39,964 nt of DNA, taken from NCBI GenBank assembly GCA_016844935.1, contig JAERTK010000212.1, positions 1 through 39,964 on the forward strand, written 5' to 3'. Of this stretch, positions 9,454-18,071 are shown one piece after another. How positions within the stretch are numbered: the first letter of the stretch is position 1; every line of letters starts with the position of its first letter. The notes under the pieces are model-generated. The model was not told the DNA's origin. It saw only the letters and a list, made by a program, of their open reading frames with translations, and did no database searches. The DNA is from Desulfobacteraceae bacterium. GTDB lineage: Bacteria > Desulfobacterota > DSM-4660 > Desulfatiglandales > Desulfatiglandaceae. The position numbers were made by a program, and so were the translations under genes.

Positions 9454-10695
9454 CTACCGCATGCCCGGCAGCGGGTTTTCGCCCAGGCTGTGCCGCAGGA
9501 CCCCCGGGGGGCGGTTCACCCATGTGGCGCCCACCCAATCCTTTAAAAGCTCATCAAAGGTGACGGGGACCTGAATCCCCTCCCAGGCTTCCAGGGTGCT
9601 TCTTGAAAGGGCGGCATAGGTCTCCGGGTCCGACAGGGCGGCCTTGACGGCCTGCGCCAGGGCCCTGGGATCCCGGGCCGGAAACATCCGGCATCCCACC
9701 CCGTCTTTCAGGCGCATGACGAAGGTGGGGTGATCCGAACAAATCACGGGAGTGCGTGTCTCAAACCCTTCATAGATCACATTGGGCAGCCCTTCGGGAT
9801 ACTCGTGGCGGCTGGGAACCACTGTCAAATGGGCGGCCCGCATCTTCTTCAAAACCTCTCGATTGGGGGTCATGCCATGAAAGACCATGGCCTTCCCGAG
9901 CCCTTTTGTTTCGGCCAGGCGGGAAAGGCCCTCCATTTCCGCCCCCCCGCCGCAGATCTCCGCAGAGATGTCCATTCCTTCACCAGTGAGGTGTTCAACC
10001 GCCTCCACAAGGTCCCCGACCCCCTTGTCCTCAGATACGGCGCCGGCATAGAAGAGACGAAACGGGCGATCCCCTCTGTCGAGATGCTTTTCCGGGGATG
10101 CCTCCGGACGACTGACCGGTACCCAGTCGTAAGGGACGATCTTACGGGCATGAACACCGGCACGGACCATGGACAGGCAAGCGGGATAGTTGTGGTTCGC
10201 CACCACGGTGATTCGGGCGTCGTTCAATAAACGAACGACACGAAAATTCTTGATCCGATCTTTCAGCCCCTGGGTGTAGAAGAAGTCCGCGAACAGGGGC
10301 AGCAGGGGGATATTTCTTGATAATACCCATCCGCCAATCTGCTCCATGACCCATCCGGGAGCCCGAACGATGACGTGGGAAGGGGAAAACTGCGCCAGGT
10401 GTTTTACGATGGCAACGCCCGAGCGCCGGGCCTCGCGCTGAAAGCGGAGTCCCCCGCTCCTGGGATCAAAGCGGCCGCCGATCAGGCGAAAATTGCCGCG
10501 AACTTCGTCGTAGGGTTCCGTATCGAGGCAGACCACCAGGCAGCGACCCTTTTCCACCAGTTCATCCACAACCCCCATGCTGGCATACTGTGCCCGGTAG
10601 ACCTCGGGTTCATTCTGCGCCCGGGCATCCATGGCTGCCCGATAATCGCCGAACTGAATCATGGCCAGCCTGATTTCTCTTATGTTCTCCCCCAT
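9454..10695 (-). CDS. GT4-type glycosyltransferase
   Basis: The 413-residue protein has the GT-B C-terminal half of the glycosyltransferase 4 family. The segment 'LFYAGAVSEDKGVGDLVEAV' begins the nucleotide-sugar domain, and an E-x7-E motif is seen in 'PEGLPNVIYEGFE'. It should transfer a sugar to a lipid-linked glycan on the cytoplasmic face. The ATG at 10695 has no clear ribosome site in front of it. GGGGGAG just inside the frame may instead serve a later start, such as the ATG at 10662, so the N-terminus is uncertain. It is followed 12 nt later by the acyltransferase gene. Confidence 0.85.
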   Translation of the reverse strand: MGENIREIRLAMIQFGDYRAAMDARAQNEPEVYRAQYASMGVVDELVEKGRCLVVCLDTEPYDEVRGNFRLIGGRFDPRSGGLRFQREARRSGVAIVKHLAQFSPSHVIVRAPGWVMEQIGGWVLSRNIPLLPLFADFFYTQGLKDRIKNFRVVRLLNDARITVVANHNYPACLSMVRAGVHARKIVPYDWVPVSRPEASPEKHLDRGDRPFRLFYAGAVSEDKGVGDLVEAVEHLTGEGMDISAEICGGGAEMEGLSRLAETKGLGKAMVFHGMTPNREVLKKMRAAHLTVVPSRHEYPEGLPNVIYEGFETRTPVICSDHPTFVMRLKDGVGCRMFPARDPRALAQAVKAALSDPETYAALSRSTLEAWEGIQVPVTFDELLKDWVGATWVNRPPGVLRHSLGENPLPGMR

Positions 10696-10799
10696 TGGTT
10701 TTTATCCCCCATTGGATGTCTCATCCGGTAAACAGAGGTCGGTGACGGAAATCTGTTGTTACCCCGTAATGCGATCAATCAACTTCAAGACAGGACGGC

Positions 10800-11786
10800 T
10801 CAAAATTGGGCACATGCCGCTGCAATGCGATCGAACTTCTGCTTCCGGGGCTTCGTTAGAAGTTTGGCCACAACCTTCCCCGAAAAGGAAGAGGGGTTCC
10901 GAAGGGGTCCTAAGCCCTCCAGCCACTCCGAGATCGTTGGATGGTTCTCCCCGATCAACCCGAGCATCTCCTTGAAATAGTCAGGCCACATGTAGTCATG
11001 ATAATGGCAGATGCGCGCATCCTTCAAATCCGTTTTGGAAACCGGTTTCTCCAGTTTGCTCCCGAGAATGAAATTGTGGGAGTAGGGGAGATTGCTGTGT
11101 CTTAAAGCCTTCCGGTGGGCCGTCAGACCCAGGGCGACCTGATCCGTAAAAAAAATGCCGGCGTTTTTGGAGGCGATGCCCGCCTCCAGCATCTCCGCGC
11201 ACGTGTCATAGAAGGCATTGGAAAAACGGAACCCCCGGCGATAAACGAACACGCCGCTGTTCCAGTACAGCCGGATCCTTGCCTGTTCCAACGCTGTTGT
11301 AATAAAGGGAAGCGCTTCGATGTCGATGGCCAGCGCCTCACATATGGCAGCCCAGTACGGTTCGTTTTCGTCCCCTTTGCCGCTGGTGCCCAGATTCTTG
11401 TCAGACGGGCAGGCGGCAATATCCTCACCCTCTCCCAACAAAAGGCCATCCGGCTCCCCCAGGATGATAATATCACTGTCGAGCCAGGCGACACATTCTG
11501 TTTGGGTTATGTCTTCCACCTTCCGAAGCGCACGGGGTTTGTTCATGAAATGATTCCATCCATAGGGGTCCCGGGCCGGGAATCGAAGGTAATGAACGTC
11601 CAGGGCTCCAAAGGCGCTACGGGTGCTCCGGCAGAGGGGGGCGCCGAACCGGGGTGTCACCGCAAACACATCCATTTGGGAGAACCGTCCACCAAACTTC
11701 CTGAGGCTTTCCACCATACGGACAGCCATCAGCTCCAGGGGGCCCGCTTCCACGCAGCACACAACGGTAATATCTTTTGGTTCCAT
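10800..11786 (-). CDS. GT8-like (GT-A fold) glycosyltransferase
   Basis: The 328-residue protein shows 'CVAWLDSDIIIL', a D-x-D metal and nucleotide-sugar binding motif. It also has 'LYWNSGVFVYRRG', resembling the N/F-S-G segment of GT8 enzymes, then 'FTDQVALG' and 'ICHYHDYMWPD', where GT8 enzymes have a conserved DQ and a late metal-binding histidine. Overall similarity looks distant, so family membership is inferred from motif order. GAGGTAG precedes the ATG, and the gap to the flippase stop is 12 nt, so it is part of the same operon. The glycosyltransferase downstream begins after a gap of about 104 nt. Confidence 0.7.
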   Translation of the reverse strand: MEPKDITVVCCVEAGPLELMAVRMVESLRKFGGRFSQMDVFAVTPRFGAPLCRSTRSAFGALDVHYLRFPARDPYGWNHFMNKPRALRKVEDITQTECVAWLDSDIIILGEPDGLLLGEGEDIAACPSDKNLGTSGKGDENEPYWAAICEALAIDIEALPFITTALEQARIRLYWNSGVFVYRRGFRFSNAFYDTCAEMLEAGIASKNAGIFFTDQVALGLTAHRKALRHSNLPYSHNFILGSKLEKPVSKTDLKDARICHYHDYMWPDYFKEMLGLIGENHPTISEWLEGLGPLRNPSSFSGKVVAKLLTKPRKQKFDRIAAACAQF

Positions 11787-11798
11787 ATCTACCTCATG

Positions 11799-13664
11799 TC
11801 ATAAGGCCGGTTTTTCCGGTGGGGATTCTTTTCCGCCGCGAAAGCGCCCAACGAATTTCATGACCGGCTTCAATAAGATTTCCCATTCCTGGGGACTCAA
11901 GAACCAGCGCTTGAGGATCACTGCCGCCAGGACCAGATAAACGCCTCCAAAACCGAGCATTTCCGCCACGGTCCACCACCGGCTCAACTCCGGCATCAGC
12001 CGAAGACCCGCGAACACAAGCGCCCCTGCGATCAGGGCCGCCACCCCGGGAAGCAGGGTCCGGGAGCAATATTCGCGAAAGGGGATCCGAAAGGCCACAT
12101 TCGTTCTCTGTATGAAATAGAAGCTTGGCACGACCATGCTGACCAATGTCCCCGCAACGGCCCCCAGCAAACCGCCCAGGTAGGCCAGCCCCGGGATCCA
12201 TATGAGGGCCAGAACGAGTTGAATCAGCGTGGCCTCAAGCTCCCGGCCGGTTCGATTGACCCCCTTGAAGATGGATGTGCCCACCCCCGTGGCCAGGTGG
12301 ACGAAGCTCATTACCCCCACCAGATAGATGATGGGAATGGCCCTGCCGTACCCCGGACCCACCCACGCCAGTAGAAGTTGGGGCGCGGCGGCAAGGATAA
12401 AGGCGTAGAGGATGAAGTTAATCAAATTGATATGACGGCATCCGTTCAGATAGATGGCTTTTGTTTCCTCCGCCACCAGCCTTTCCCCACCCTTCATGAA
12501 GTTCCAGAACCACCTTAAAAGCGGGATCCCCGGCCACAGGATCGACAGAGAGCAGATCAACAGGAGCCAGGTGTAGGGGTCCGAGACAGATATCCCGTTC
12601 TTTCTCAGACCCATGGCCAGGAAGGGAATGGCACCCGCCATGGAGACAACCGCTGTCAGGGCGCAGAGCCTGCCGTATTTGCCCAGCTTCTCAGGGAGCT
12701 TCGGCCAGGGGCTTTCCTCCCAGTAGTGTCCGAGGGAAGAGGCGGCCGGCAGAAAGGGGGCAAAGGCTGCCCCCGTGACGCTTCGGGCGGTGAAAGGCAG
12801 TTTTCTCCCGACCTCGAAGAGACCTGTGGCATTCAGTCCCAGCATGGCGGTGACCACGATCCTGTCGAAGGTCCCCAGGAAAATGCCTAAGATCCCCAAA
12901 GCCTGCACCTTTCCCCCAAATACAAATAACGCATCAAAGGCCTCCCGCTTGAGCATGGGGCGGATCCGCAGTCCCTTGAAACGGCGAAACGCAAAAAAGG
13001 TATCCAGCACCATCTCAAAAAGGGTTTTGATCACATAGGCGTACATGACCCCCTTGATGCCGTATCCCAGAACCAGGAGACCGACCACGAGACCCACTTC
13101 GAGCAGGGTGGATGCCAGCCAGACCATTCGGGCAAGGGCGATCTCCTGCAGTCCCTCCAGGAGGCATTTGAAGGCCCCGAGCCACAGTTCCATCAGGAAT
13201 GCCGCCGCCGTACCCAGAATCATGACTTTCGCCAGTTCCTGAAGTTTCGGGTCCACGTGAAACCCGTCCATTATCAACTGGGAACCGAAAGCAAGGGTGC
13301 CAAAAATGGCCGTGCATATCATGCCCATTATCGTCAGCCCCGTGCTCATCAGGACGTTGACTGAGCTGACATCGTTATGAACATTGTATTCGGCCGTATA
13401 TTTGATGTAGACGTTCTGAACACCGAAGGCGCTCATCCCCGCATAGGAAAGGATAATGAAGCAGACAGACCACAAGCCGTAGTGGGCCAGCGAAACATAA
13501 AAAAGAATGATCGGTACCAGCAGCAGACGGCTGACCAGATAGACACCGGTGGCCGCCATTCCCACGGCGGAACCCAGGGCCATCTTGCGGGCCAGTGTTG
13601 ATGTCTGGCCGGTATTCGGGTCATCCGGATTCCGGGTTGTTTCCTCACGCATTTCAGTTCCCAC
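11799..13664 (-). CDS. Polysaccharide flippase (Wzx-like, MOP superfamily)
   Basis: This 621-residue integral membrane protein has about 12-14 hydrophobic helices and the N-terminal 'LARKMALGSAVGMAATGVYL' typical of polysaccharide transporter (RfbX/Wzx) proteins. It would flip lipid-linked oligosaccharide across the inner membrane. It is somewhat longer than the usual 420-500 residues, with an extended middle loop. GTG at 13664 has GGAG 5 nt before it. An ATG four codons later is an alternative. It is the first gene of the operon ending at 8137. The 332 nt upstream contain no recognisable gene. Confidence 0.85.
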   Translation of the reverse strand: MGTEMREETTRNPDDPNTGQTSTLARKMALGSAVGMAATGVYLVSRLLLVPIILFYVSLAHYGLWSVCFIILSYAGMSAFGVQNVYIKYTAEYNVHNDVSSVNVLMSTGLTIMGMICTAIFGTLAFGSQLIMDGFHVDPKLQELAKVMILGTAAAFLMELWLGAFKCLLEGLQEIALARMVWLASTLLEVGLVVGLLVLGYGIKGVMYAYVIKTLFEMVLDTFFAFRRFKGLRIRPMLKREAFDALFVFGGKVQALGILGIFLGTFDRIVVTAMLGLNATGLFEVGRKLPFTARSVTGAAFAPFLPAASSLGHYWEESPWPKLPEKLGKYGRLCALTAVVSMAGAIPFLAMGLRKNGISVSDPYTWLLLICSLSILWPGIPLLRWFWNFMKGGERLVAEETKAIYLNGCRHINLINFILYAFILAAAPQLLLAWVGPGYGRAIPIIYLVGVMSFVHLATGVGTSIFKGVNRTGRELEATLIQLVLALIWIPGLAYLGGLLGAVAGTLVSMVVPSFYFIQRTNVAFRIPFREYCSRTLLPGVAALIAGALVFAGLRLMPELSRWWTVAEMLGFGGVYLVLAAVILKRWFLSPQEWEILLKPVMKFVGRFRGGKESPPEKPAL

Positions 13665-13996
13665 CCAACTCCGGTTTTCGAGAAGTGGCCGCTGGCTTGA
13701 AACAACACATTTGAAAGGGCCTGGACGTACGCATGGGGCATTTTAACGGTTCAAGCGATGGCCTTTACCCGTCCTTATGGAAGAGCCCGGCACCGGATCC
13801 CTTCCGTACTGCCGCTTTCTGCAACCACACCCGCACCCTGGAAGAGAGCAGCGGTTGAGCCCTTGCCCCCATGGCTGCGTTGCAGTTTGGAACTGCCGAG
13901 ATTGAGACTGCCATAAGATGTCCAGGAAAATCTATTAGCTTTCCCGACACATACTCCTTCGAAACGGTCCGGTAAGTCAAGAAAAATTAGTCCACA
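13665..13996. other. Gene-free stretch upstream of the flippase
   Basis: Only short overlapping frames without recognisable protein character occur here. The region must contain the promoter of the leftward operon, but I could not pick a convincing -35/-10 pair. Its right end abuts the intron-like sequence beginning at 13997. Confidence 0.4.
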
Positions 13997-14260
13997 GTGC
14001 GCCGGACAAGGTTGCATATTAGGGGGTGCGAATCCCGTTCCGGAAGGTTGGTCAGCTACCGCGTAACGAGCCCTTGGATCGGCGGGAACAATCCCGGATT
14101 AATCGTGGGAGAGGTGGGCGACAGGCCGTAATCCGTAAGGTTTAGGCCTCGGTGGGCCTGAAAGATGAGCCTTGACGAATAGATGGTTTTGGGTAAGAAT
14201 CACGCGGCTGTATTGAATCGAATAGGAATTGTGGTCATGGGGAAGTGGGTTGATGTTAAC
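13997..14260 (+). ncRNA. 5' fragment of a group II intron-like RNA (end approximate)
   Basis: The stretch begins with GTGCGCC, the canonical 5' end of bacterial group II introns. A 'GGGTGCGAATCCC' hairpin follows, of the kind found early in domain I. Further hairpins include CGGGA-ACAA-TCCCG and AATCC-GTAA-GGTTT, the latter with a GNRA tetraloop, and AGGCC...GGCCT. No reverse transcriptase gene and no domain V-like hairpin follow. CysQ starts right after it, so it would be a truncated remnant. The assignment rests on the 5' consensus and general look of domain I, not on an alignment. The right boundary is a guess. Confidence 0.45.
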
Positions 14261-14283
14261 GCTGGTTAAGGAGGTGTGTGGTT

Positions 14284-15093
14284 TTGGATGATGAGTTATC
14301 AAGAGAATTCCTTCTGATTGCTGCCCGTACGTCCATGATGGCCGCGTCGGCAATCATGAAGGTTTATTCACGGGCTGATTTCAATGTGGACATGAAGTCG
14401 GATAATTCACCCTTGACGGATGCGGATCGAAATGCCCATGAAATTATTGTGGACGTCTTGAAACAGACGCCCATTCCCGTGCTCAGTGAGGAAGGACGTG
14501 AAATCCCTTACGGTGAAAGAAAAGGATGGGATCAATTATGGATTGTTGATCCCCTGGATGGCACCAAGGAGTTTGTCAAGCGAAACGGCGAATTCACGGT
14601 GAATATTGCCCTTGTTCAGAAAGGAAACCCTGTTTTCGGGGTGATTTATGCGCCGGTCTTAAAACGGCTTTATTTGGGCGGTCGAAACCTGGGTGCCTAT
14701 GGCTGTACCCGGGAAATGGAAAATCTTCCCGATGATCTGGATAAGTTGATTAAACAGTGTGAAAAACTGCCGTTGACGGTTTCCCGTTCTTCCTATGTGA
14801 TCATGGGGTCCCGGTCCCATGCCACCCCTGAACTCACGGCGTTTGTAGAAAAGAAACGAAAGGAAATAGGGGATGTGGAATTTATATCGGCAGGCAGTTC
14901 CCTGAAGATATGCCAGGTGGCGGAAGGGGTTGCGGATATTTATCCGAGACTGGGGCCCACCATGGAATGGGATACGGCCGCGGGGCAGGGGATTGCGGAG
15001 GGGGCGGGTCGCAGCGTGACCGTATGGGAAACCGGTGAGCCGCTCACATACAACCGGGAGGATTTGTTGAATCCGTGGTTCCTGGTCCAGTGA
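14284..15093 (+). CDS. cysQ: 3'(2'),5'-bisphosphate nucleotidase / inositol monophosphatase family
   Basis: This is a CysQ-type phosphatase that removes the 3' phosphate of PAP(S), recycling the by-product of sulfate activation and sulfation. Family marks are 'LTDADRNAHE', 'PVLSEEGREIPY' with metal-binding Glu, 'WIVDPLDGTKEFV' (D-P-L-D-G-T) and 'PTMEWDTAAG', the C-terminal W-D-x-A metal motif. Its length of about 270 residues is normal. The frame is open from a GTG at 14278, but AAGGAGG (14268-14274) leaves only 3 nt there. The TTG at 14284 has the ideal 9 nt and is chosen. The gene is alone on the plus strand, immediately after the intron-like RNA and converging with the gene ending at 15168. 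Confidence 0.87.
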   Translation: MDDELSREFLLIAARTSMMAASAIMKVYSRADFNVDMKSDNSPLTDADRNAHEIIVDVLKQTPIPVLSEEGREIPYGERKGWDQLWIVDPLDGTKEFVKRNGEFTVNIALVQKGNPVFGVIYAPVLKRLYLGGRNLGAYGCTREMENLPDDLDKLIKQCEKLPLTVSRSSYVIMGSRSHATPELTAFVEKKRKEIGDVEFISAGSSLKICQVAEGVADIYPRLGPTMEWDTAAGQGIAEGAGRSVTVWETGEPLTYNREDLLNPWFLVQ

Positions 15094-15161
15094 CAATCAA
15101 TCCAGTATGAAGGTACGATGGAAAATCATATTGTCGCCCAGGACGGAGAACGGGTGAATGT

Positions 15162-15198
15162 AACGGTTTACGGTTTAGGGTTGCCGGTTGCCGGTTTC
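15162..15198 (-). repeat. Copy 1 of an AACCGGCAACC...AAACCGTAAACCG repeat
   Basis: Read on the minus strand, this segment contains AACCGGCAACC, a second GGCAACC, and AAACCGTAAACCG. A related string occurs at 30471-30500. Both copies sit where a plus-strand and a minus-strand gene converge. Here the repeat even supplies the last codons and stop of the minus-strand gene. Confidence 0.6.
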
Positions 15199-16776
15199 TT
15201 ACCCATGAATTCCAGAATGGCCTGGTATTTGGGTGCCGTGGCGGGATCCTGATTCTCATGTTGCAGGAGGCCCCAGCTGCCCCATTTTCCGTACCGGCCC
15301 ATGGACGAAAAGGCGGTATAGAGACCGCCGCCGGCCTTTTTCCAGCCTTGGAGATCCTGGAGGTAGAGTGTTTTCATCTCCGGGTCCCTGTTGGCTGCCA
15401 AAAAAAGGGCGGTCAGTTCCGGGTTGTTTTCGGCGCCCCCGGTTCCCACCAGATGTTGTCCCCCTTCATAGGCGATCAGCGCCAGTCCGTATTTTTTTGC
15501 CAGGGCGGCGTGTGCCCTGACCTTCCTGTGCCCTTTCGCCATATGGGTTCTGCACCGGTTCATTATTTCCCCCAACGATATCCTGGCCACTTGGTTCTGG
15601 GTCTCGGGTTTTCCGAGATCACCACCGAAATAGGGTGCAATGGCCAGCGCATCGGCGGATTCATGGGCCTTTTCGAACCCCAGGATTTTTTCACTGGTCC
15701 AGGGGTTGCCGCTCTGGGCCGCCACGACCCGCACGAGTCGGTCACTGCTGCCGAACACATCCTCCCATATTTGAAAAATCTCTTCTGAACGTTTGGCATA
15801 GTAAGAAAGCGCGGCTTCAAAGGGATCGTCACTGAGTTTCATACCCTGACCCACACGGCTGGCATAGCGGGACTGTTCGAACTGAAAATTCCAGACTTCA
15901 TTGCTGTATTCCACGTAAACCTTGAGGGAGGGGTCCAGTTTTTCTTTCACCATTTTCGCGAAATTTTCCACATAATCGTGGGAGGCTTCATGGGGCATGC
16001 AGAACCACGGGCTGGCCTTCAGCTTGTTGGCCAGAAGGATCATGTATTCGAGGGCCACCCCTTTATTACCGCCCTGGGTCTGCATGTGGGGGGTCGGGCG
16101 CTGGTCCCAGGTTTCCACTGTGGCATTATTGGTGCGCATCCAGTCCATGAACCGGATCACCCTGAAACCGGCCCATCGTTTCAGGAAATCGGGGTGAAAG
16201 ATCTGTTTTTGGTAAGTGTTTTCGAATTCCAAAAGGGATGATGCGGATGTTGCGAACAGGATTTGGGGGGTTGGTGGCGGTAATTTTCATCAGAATCCCG
16301 CTTTTTGAAGGGGTAACGGTTAGAACAACCCGGCCCTCCTGCCGTTGCTTGATTTTTGCGTCAAAGCCAAATTCAACTCTGCCTTCGCCATTATACAGGC
16401 AAACGTATTTTCCCGCCGGATAGTATCCGTACCCCCGGCAGATGAGGGTGTCAGCCCATTGGCCGGGTTGAAGGCTTCGAATCCAGCCATTTCGGTCCAG
16501 ATCCAGCGGTCCGCCTTTGCCGTAACCGGTCCCTTTCCGCTGGGGCTGCCAGGGTTGAGACTGTTTGAAGATATCGATAAAGGGATTTTCCGTTGACCAG
16601 TAACAGACAGATGTCAGATTAATCCCCATGGGGAATCCGCCCTCTGCCTGGGATTGGGCGGGTGCCGGGGCAGCCGCCTGTAAACTGAGAAGAATTGCCA
16701 GCAACAGCGTGAGCGAGGCCGAGGGCTGCCCCCTGACCTTAATTCTGCCTGAACCGATTGGTGATAAGTTCGTCAT
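15168..16776 (-). pseudogene. Secreted clan GH-A glycoside hydrolase-like protein, frameshifted
   Basis: Two overlapping minus-strand frames (16126-16833 and 15168-16232) make one protein of about 535 residues. The N-terminal part has a signal peptide ('LTLLLAILLSLQAAAPAPAQ') and runs to 'NPVRNIRIIP'. The other frame then continues with 'EFENTYQKQIFHPDFLKRW'. Removing one base from the four-A run at 16231-16234 joins them. The C-terminal part has 'YVEYSNEVWN', with the N-E of a clan GH-A acid/base, and 'LIAYEGGQHLV', a plausible nucleophile Glu. It is probably an exported glycan hydrolase of the exopolysaccharide locus. The likely start, ATG 16776, overlaps the upstream glycosyltransferase by about 38 nt. 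A sequencing error in the short homopolymer cannot be excluded. Confidence 0.75.
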
Positions 16777-18022
16777 AGATTTCAACCATCCGGTCTGCTT
16801 TGGCCTCCCATTCAAATTCCTTGACCCGTTCAATGGCTTTTTCGGACATTTTGGGTATTAATTCACGGTTTTCAAAGAGGTACCGAATTTTCTCAGCCAG
16901 TTCGTTTACCAGGTATTCCCTTGAAAGGGGCTTGATTTTGAATCCCGTCTCACGGGTCACATATTCACCCAGCCCCGCATGGTCCGCTACCAGGCACGGC
17001 AGCCCGTTGGCCATGGCTTCCAAAGCAACCGCTCCGCCGAACTCCCTCACCGACGGGAAACAGAAGACATCGGATTGGCTGTAGTATCGGGGGGTCTCCT
17101 TTTGATCCACCCAGCCGGTGAAGGTCATGGTGTGGTTCAGTCCCAGGGATTGGGCCTGTTCTTGAAGGTTCTCCTTTTCCGAGCCGTCACCCACAATGGT
17201 AAAATGGACCTGTTCCCTCATGGTCTCGTCCAGTCGACTGATGGCATCGATGGCCATATCCGCCCCCTTGTAGGGCACCAGGCGGCCCACGAACAGCAGT
17301 TCCAGCTTCTCTCCTGTCCGTTTTCGGGGTTCCCCGATAAATTCCTTCAGGATGCCGTTTTCATAAAACAACTGGAACCTGGGGTCGTTTTTGCCAAACA
17401 TGCCTTTCAGCATTTCAAGGGTATAGGTGGAACCCGCCAGGACCCTGTCCGCTCCTTTGTAAGTCCGGGCATAACCGGGAAGGACCCTTGAAAAGATCCG
17501 CAGGAAATTGAACTGGGCGAACTCCTTTCTGGCCACGTCCGTAAACCCTTCGGGGAAGGGGACGCCCCCGTTGACCGGTCCCAGCAGAAAGGGAACATTG
17601 CGGCAGGCGTTTATGATCTTTACGGGATACCGCGGTAGAATGGGGGTCATGGCATGGACCAGGTCATACTCCCCCCGCATGACCAGCTGTGCGAACCGCC
17701 CGTGAACCCGGGCGTTGAATTCCCCGTAAACGGGGTACGAAAGTGCATGTTGCAGGGGCCAGTTGACCCCGCCCCGGGAGGTGACCCGGCTGACGACGCC
17801 GTAATATCGTTTCAGAGAGTGGCTTTCTTGAATATAGTGAATCCGGTGGTGCCCCCTTCTTTTTTCGAGGGCTTCCCGGTTGCGTTCATGGGTAACCAGG
17901 GTGATGTTGGCCCGCTTTCGAATTCCATGGTAGAAGTTGTAGCCCACAAGGGGCACGGAAGCCCATTCGGGGTTGCATTGTTCCATGATCAGCAATACAT
18001 CCGGGAAATTGTTCGATTCCAT
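16739..18022 (-). CDS. GT4-type glycosyltransferase
   Basis: The 427-residue GT-B glycosyltransferase has 'ELLFVGRLVPYKGADMAIDA', the start of the nucleotide-sugar domain. It also has the E-x7-E motif in 'VREFGGAVALEAMANG', near 'FCFPS' and 'GLPCLVADHAG'. It should add a sugar to the growing lipid-linked repeat unit in the cytoplasm. The 49-nt gap to the VanZ-SPOR gene and the overlap with the downstream hydrolase gene place it inside the operon starting near 23938. The ATG at 18022 is preceded by AAAAAGGAGAACGG, a good ribosome site. Confidence 0.88.
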   Translation of the reverse strand: MESNNFPDVLLIMEQCNPEWASVPLVGYNFYHGIRKRANITLVTHERNREALEKRRGHHRIHYIQESHSLKRYYGVVSRVTSRGGVNWPLQHALSYPVYGEFNARVHGRFAQLVMRGEYDLVHAMTPILPRYPVKIINACRNVPFLLGPVNGGVPFPEGFTDVARKEFAQFNFLRIFSRVLPGYARTYKGADRVLAGSTYTLEMLKGMFGKNDPRFQLFYENGILKEFIGEPRKRTGEKLELLFVGRLVPYKGADMAIDAISRLDETMREQVHFTIVGDGSEKENLQEQAQSLGLNHTMTFTGWVDQKETPRYYSQSDVFCFPSVREFGGAVALEAMANGLPCLVADHAGLGEYVTRETGFKIKPLSREYLVNELAEKIRYLFENRELIPKMSEKAIERVKEFEWEAKADRMVEIYDELITNRFRQN

Positions 18023-18071
18023 ATCCGTTCTCCTTTTTGGGTTCCGTGTTTCCCTCGATCACCGGGTCGAA

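Noticed and set aside
9073-9538. Several 100-150 codon open frames inside the acyltransferase and glycosyltransferase genes
   Set aside because: They are shadows of well-supported genes, arising from the G+C-rich third codon positions.
14021-14034. tRNA T-arm-like GGGTGCGAATCCC
   Set aside because: No acceptor, D or anticodon arm fits around it. The string is better explained as a domain I hairpin of the intron-like sequence.
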